A DNA stretch of 64,000 bases from Chelydra serpentina (Eukaryota > Chordata > Testudines > Chelydridae), in NCBI GenBank assembly GCA_037349315.1, contig JBAIAC010000057.1:11191501-11255500 (forward strand), read 5' to 3'. Under the pieces are notes generated by a model that saw nothing but the letters and a program-made list of their open reading frames with translations, was not told the DNA's origin and did no database searches. Both the position numbers and the translations under genes were made by a program. The number at the start of each line of letters is the position of its first letter. Positions within the stretch are counted from its first letter, which is position 1. This document shows positions 60,170-64,000 of the stretch, one piece after another.

Positions 60170-63110
60170 TGAACAATGTGAATAGCAAGAAGAGGAAGCG
60201 ACCACATGAGTCTTTCCCGCTGGGGCCTGCAGTTCAGCATGGCCAGTTTTGCAAGACCCTGCAGTAAACGGCAACCTTTCCCAGGCTTCTGTGTTCCAAG
60301 TGCCAGGGCTCTATCACAGCAGTCTGGTGGGCAGATGCAAAGAAAGGCAAGGAGGGGAATGGTCGGCTTCCTTTCTTCATGCAGTTGGCAGTCTCTAGGA
60401 GGTGCAAACATTCTCCTTGCTCCACTGGGCACAGCTTCCTGGGGAAAGCAGCCGCCGCCAACATTAATTTGAGTAACACGCTGCTGCCCATCCCTACTGG
60501 AGTTACCATCAGTGCCCTCAAGGCTCCATATCTGATCTGGCTCAGGTCTTCTAAGCAGTGCAAGTTCCAAGCCACCATCTGTCAGTGTTAACGCTCCTCT
60601 GCCTCCCTTTCCTTCGTCCGATGCCTTGGTGAGTGAGTAAAAGGAATGTTGTTTGCTTTGGACTCCATCCCTTCTCCAGGTGCACCGACAAGAAGGGAAA
60701 TTCTCCTGAACCACAAGGACCTGGAACTTGGCTGCTAGTGTCCTCTGGGCCTTGCCCAGATCTCAGCCCGGGTATTTAAAATTTATTAATAGTAATAGTT
60801 AAATTAATAGGGGGGTGTTTCTATCAACCAGGTTATTTCCTCATGCTGGACTGACCAGGTCATGTTAGATGGTCACATTGTTGTTGTTTAAAGTGCCAGC
60901 AGAAGCCCTAAGGATGTTGATAGGTTGAGGCGCAATAAACAAACTGGAAGCCAAATGGGGATTTTGTCTGGTGGAAGGTTCTCAGAGCTGGGTTTGGATA
61001 GACCCTGGTGAGATATGTAAAGAGTAACTCCCAACTGGGACAGGCTCAGCACGGATAAAGTCAGACTAGGGGGATTCTCTTGTGGCCTGCCCGTGGGTCA
61101 TGAGGATCTCAGAATGATCCTTCGAGGGATGAAGGCACCTGTGTGCCCAGAGACACAGACACACGGAGCTGGTCCGGCACTGGATGCAAGGCTGGGCTAT
61201 TTGCTTAGGTCCTAGTGGTGGGCACTGCCCTCTTTTGAAAGTTCTGGCCATGGTCAGTGGCCTCAGGTTGTCGATGGAGGAGCCGGTTAAAAGAAAGGCT
61301 GGAGGTGTGTTGGGTTTCACTAGACTTCTGAAGGAATGTGGTTCTTCCATTGTATGTCGACCCAGCAAGAAAGACCCACGGTTGGCCCATGTTAACCATC
61401 TCGGGCTGCGGGACTGCTTAATTGCTGTGTAGGCCTTCAGGCTTGGGCAGGACTTCGAGAACCCTGCAGGATGGGAGGGTCCCAGAGTCTGAGTGGGCTG
61501 GGCTGGGCCAGCCACAGGTTTTTCTGTGCCCGAATAGGGCTTCTCTCATCGCCTTTTTGAAGGGAGGAAGGCGTCTTTAGGGAGGATTTCGCCAGCCAGA
61601 ATCACTGCCTTGCTGCACCAGAATTGGCAACCTGGTAGTAAAAGCCTTTCTAGCCCACATCCAATCTCTTGAGCCATCCCGTTCTCCTCATTTTCAATGT
61701 CTCAGAAATGAGGGCATGAGTTTAATGCTTAACACCAGGAATGTGTGTGTGAGAGCGAGATATTGGGGTGGGGAGAAGGACAGATACTGACCGCTGCAAG
61801 AGAGGCCCGGGCCACTATCGGAGACAGGCTATCTGATAAGTTGGAGCATTCGTCTGACCCCGTGTCAATTCCTGCACTGCAGCTGGGTATTGTGGAACTT
61901 TTAAAGGGTCCCTTCGTGACATCTCAGGGGCAGCCCAGATATATATTCTGCCCATCTTTTGTTGGGGAACGAAGGGCCCGATCCTGCAAAGGGCTGAGCC
62001 CCTCCTGCAAGATACTGAAGCACCGCCCTCTTCCATTCCCCCTAGCTGGAGTGGAGCGTGCACAGCACCTTACAGTATGGAGCCCTAACTGACATCTAGG
62101 CATTAATCCAGGGTGCTTGGGAGAAGGTGTGTTTCGGCTAGCTGAGCGATGGAAGGAGCATTTGGAAAGAGCTAGAATGGGCAAGCATAAGATGAATTGT
62201 GTCCTGCCTAAGAAAAGAGAGTGAGCATTGGGGCTTCCCCAAAAGATCTGACCATCTTCCCCCAGGGAAGATTTAAATGGGGTGTAGGCGTCAGGCTGGC
62301 CCTCTGTTGGAAAGACTTTCCATCGAAACGGGGGCCTGTATTCTGCTGTGCTTCATAACCGTTTATTCTGAAGTGTGTTCTCTGTATGCAAAGGAAGTTT
62401 CTTTTGGCAACAGCGCATGTACGGAGCCGCTCTTGTTTCTTTCCCTCTACAATAGTCACTCACACTTAGCCCATTGTTTTGGGGATTTCCCCCTTCCCTT
62501 TCCCCAAGTGTTAGAACTAAGAATAAGCTGGTCTAGTAATTTTCCTCACTTTAGGGTGTTTGTAATTAGATGGAACAATAACCATACCTGGGAACAAGCC
62601 TAACACGAGCACCCTGTTTATGTGCTACCGTTACCGCCATGTAGAAGAGTCATGGACTTTACCCTTAACCTGAGCATCCTAAACAAATTCAGTGTTACTA
62701 TAAAGCAAGATCCACCAATTCCCTTTATGAGGTGGCTGGAACATGGGCTTGCTTCCTTCCTTTAGGCTCCATGGTATGGAGTGGTGAATGACTGCTTTGC
62801 AGAGGAGGCTGGGGACTTTTCTCATGATATGTACGAAGCTCTATTGTGTTGATTTCAAAGTGCACGGGAGAGCAGCTGTGGCTGCCCCCATTACTTGTGC
62901 GTGACCCATAACAAGGCTTCCTTTCTGTTGACATCTTAGCTGACCTTAATTTCACTATTAACTTGTCCTGTCAAGTTAGTAGCCCCAGGGCATGCCGTGG
63001 CTTCCCTGTGCCTTGCTGACTGGGAGCTTTGCCAGGGATTGAATCACTAGCAGCACTGCCTGCAGCACTTGAGTGTTCCTTAGAGGTCAGGTCTTCTCTC
63101 CAGATACTGA
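60170..63110. other. Intergenic interval, no recognised feature
   Basis: No exon, RNA gene or intact transposon recognised. Open frames up to 185 aa exist on both strands (60157-60714, 61066-61515 minus; 61184-61432 plus) but lack family motifs or a convincing gene structure. Confidence 0.4.
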
Positions 63111-63124
63111 TCAGCTGGATCCCT

Positions 63125-63405
63125 TCTCTGCAGGGCAGTGAGGCCTAGCGGCCAAAGTCCATAGGGATACCCTGCGTTCACAGAGTAGTACGGCCTGGTG
63201 GTCAATAGAGTTGCCCTCAGGGGCAGGACTGTATGGCCTAGCAGCCAGAGTCAGTAGAGTTGCCCTGGGTTTGTAGGGCAGTAAGGCCTGGCAGCCAGAG
63301 TCAATAGTGATACCCTGAGTTTGCCAGGCAGCAAGGCCAAGCGGCGAGAGTCAATAGAGTTGCCCTCTGGGGTGGGGCTGTATGGCCTAGCAGCCAGCTG
63401 GGGTG
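63125..63405. repeat. ~58 bp tandem repeat, about five units
   Basis: Units share GGCCTAGCAGCCAGAGTC, AATAGAGTTGCCCT and a GGGCAGTA start (examples at 63138, 63190, 63231, 63282, 63333). Diverged by roughly 15-25 percent. No coding capacity. Confidence 0.75.
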
Positions 63406-63689
63406 TGAGGGCTGCCACCCAGGGGAGAGTGGTGGCCAGGTAGGGGGATCTGGGCCCTCCCTGCTCCACCGGTTCCCATCCCATCCCAGGGCCCTGTCAG
63501 TGGCGCATGTGTCCACCACTGGGTCAGCAGGGATCCATCTGCAACATGCTGACCATCATTGGGACAATGGCTAGTCCCCCCTGGGCTACTTCCTGCCGTC
63601 TTACTCCTAGGGGCGGTCTGTGTGTCTTCGGGGTCTCCCGGTTCCTCAGCCAGTGCAACTTCCTGTAGCTCAGACCTCCCTGGGGTACG

Positions 63690-63930
63690 TGCAAGCTTTG
63701 ATCACTGCTGTTTTTAGCTTGAAGCTGTGGAAGTGTGGATGGTAGGACGGGCTAGCCACCTGAGTACAGTCCTGTCCGAGACCCTAGATATGTACGTGGG
63801 TGGTTAGCCCATGCCACCGCTAGTGCTGCTGTGCCTACACTGCTGTTTTTAACTTGCCACCTTGATCAACGCTAGCACAAGTATATCTACCCACGCTGGG
63901 AAGTACATATCCAGCTGCAGTGATACACGT
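63690..63930. mobile_element. Probable MITE remnant
   Basis: Strings such as CTACACTGCTGTTTTTAAC, GCTAGCACAAGTATATCTACC and CACGCTGGGAAGTACA belong to a MITE type common in this window (see 20757 and 59830). Ends are not clear. Confidence 0.4.
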
Positions 63931-64000
63931 ACTCTAAGAAAGACGATGTTTTATATCTGAAACAAGTCACACCAGCAAAGACGATAGCATAGAGGCCAAA

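Noticed and set aside
61066..61515. 149-aa minus frame and the 82-aa plus frame over it
   Set aside because: No recognisable motif, splice context or start context; kept out as unsupported.
48000..64000. RCC1 or SNHG3 expected next to TRNAU1AP
   Set aside because: I looked for RCC1-type repeat exons on minus and found none; if present they lie beyond the right edge.

Overview
This window is vertebrate nuclear DNA, most likely from a turtle or another sauropsid. Its genes are spliced by GT-AG introns and keep the neighbour set I know from human 1p35.3 (TAF12, RAB42, SNHG12, TRNAU1AP). The filler is CR1 LINEs, tRNA-headed SINEs (one with a CR1 tail), a Penelope-like element and many hAT-type MITEs of the kinds I associate with turtle genomes. 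The species call is inference from repeats.

Layout. 1-3020 (+): the last three coding exons and 3' UTR of TAF12, cut by the left edge. 5215-8967 (-): a two-exon Rab GTPase of the RAB39/RAB42 group. 13794-17304 (-): a second two-exon gene, the probable RAB42 orthologue, with the intron at the same codon. 22.5-26.94 kb (-): a TOP-type snoRNA host gene, the probable SNHG12. It carries one C/D snoRNA (SNORD99-like), two well-folded H/ACA snoRNAs (SNORA61-like and a SNORA44 candidate) and one weaker H/ACA candidate. Its promoter shows a ZNF143-type motif, an E-box, an inverted CCAAT box, a TATA-like box and a pyrimidine start. 31657-46565 (-): TRNAU1AP (SECp43), complete in nine coding exons, 287 aa, starting in a CpG-rich promoter that lies between two G-rich minisatellites. 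47.9-64 kb: no gene I can name. Three well-bounded open exon-like segments on + (51.8, 56.5, 58.2 kb) could belong to an unrecognised gene or lncRNA.

Introns and intergenic DNA are mostly repeats, several visibly nested: CR1 inside a Penelope-like element (28.4 kb), a hAT MITE inside a CR1 inside a TRNAU1AP intron (34.1 kb), a hAT MITE inside a SINE (21.97 kb), and CR1 inside a TAGGGTGACC-type MITE (55.8 kb).

Functionally the genes are housekeeping: a TFIID/SAGA subunit, two membrane-traffic GTPases, a snoRNA host for rRNA modification and a selenocysteine-tRNA-associated RRM protein. I found no prokaryote-like system, CRISPR array or viral gene. The best leads are the SNHG12 locus (including its strand relative to TRNAU1AP), the RAB39-like/RAB42 pair, the minisatellites at promoters and the candidate exons near 52-58 kb.
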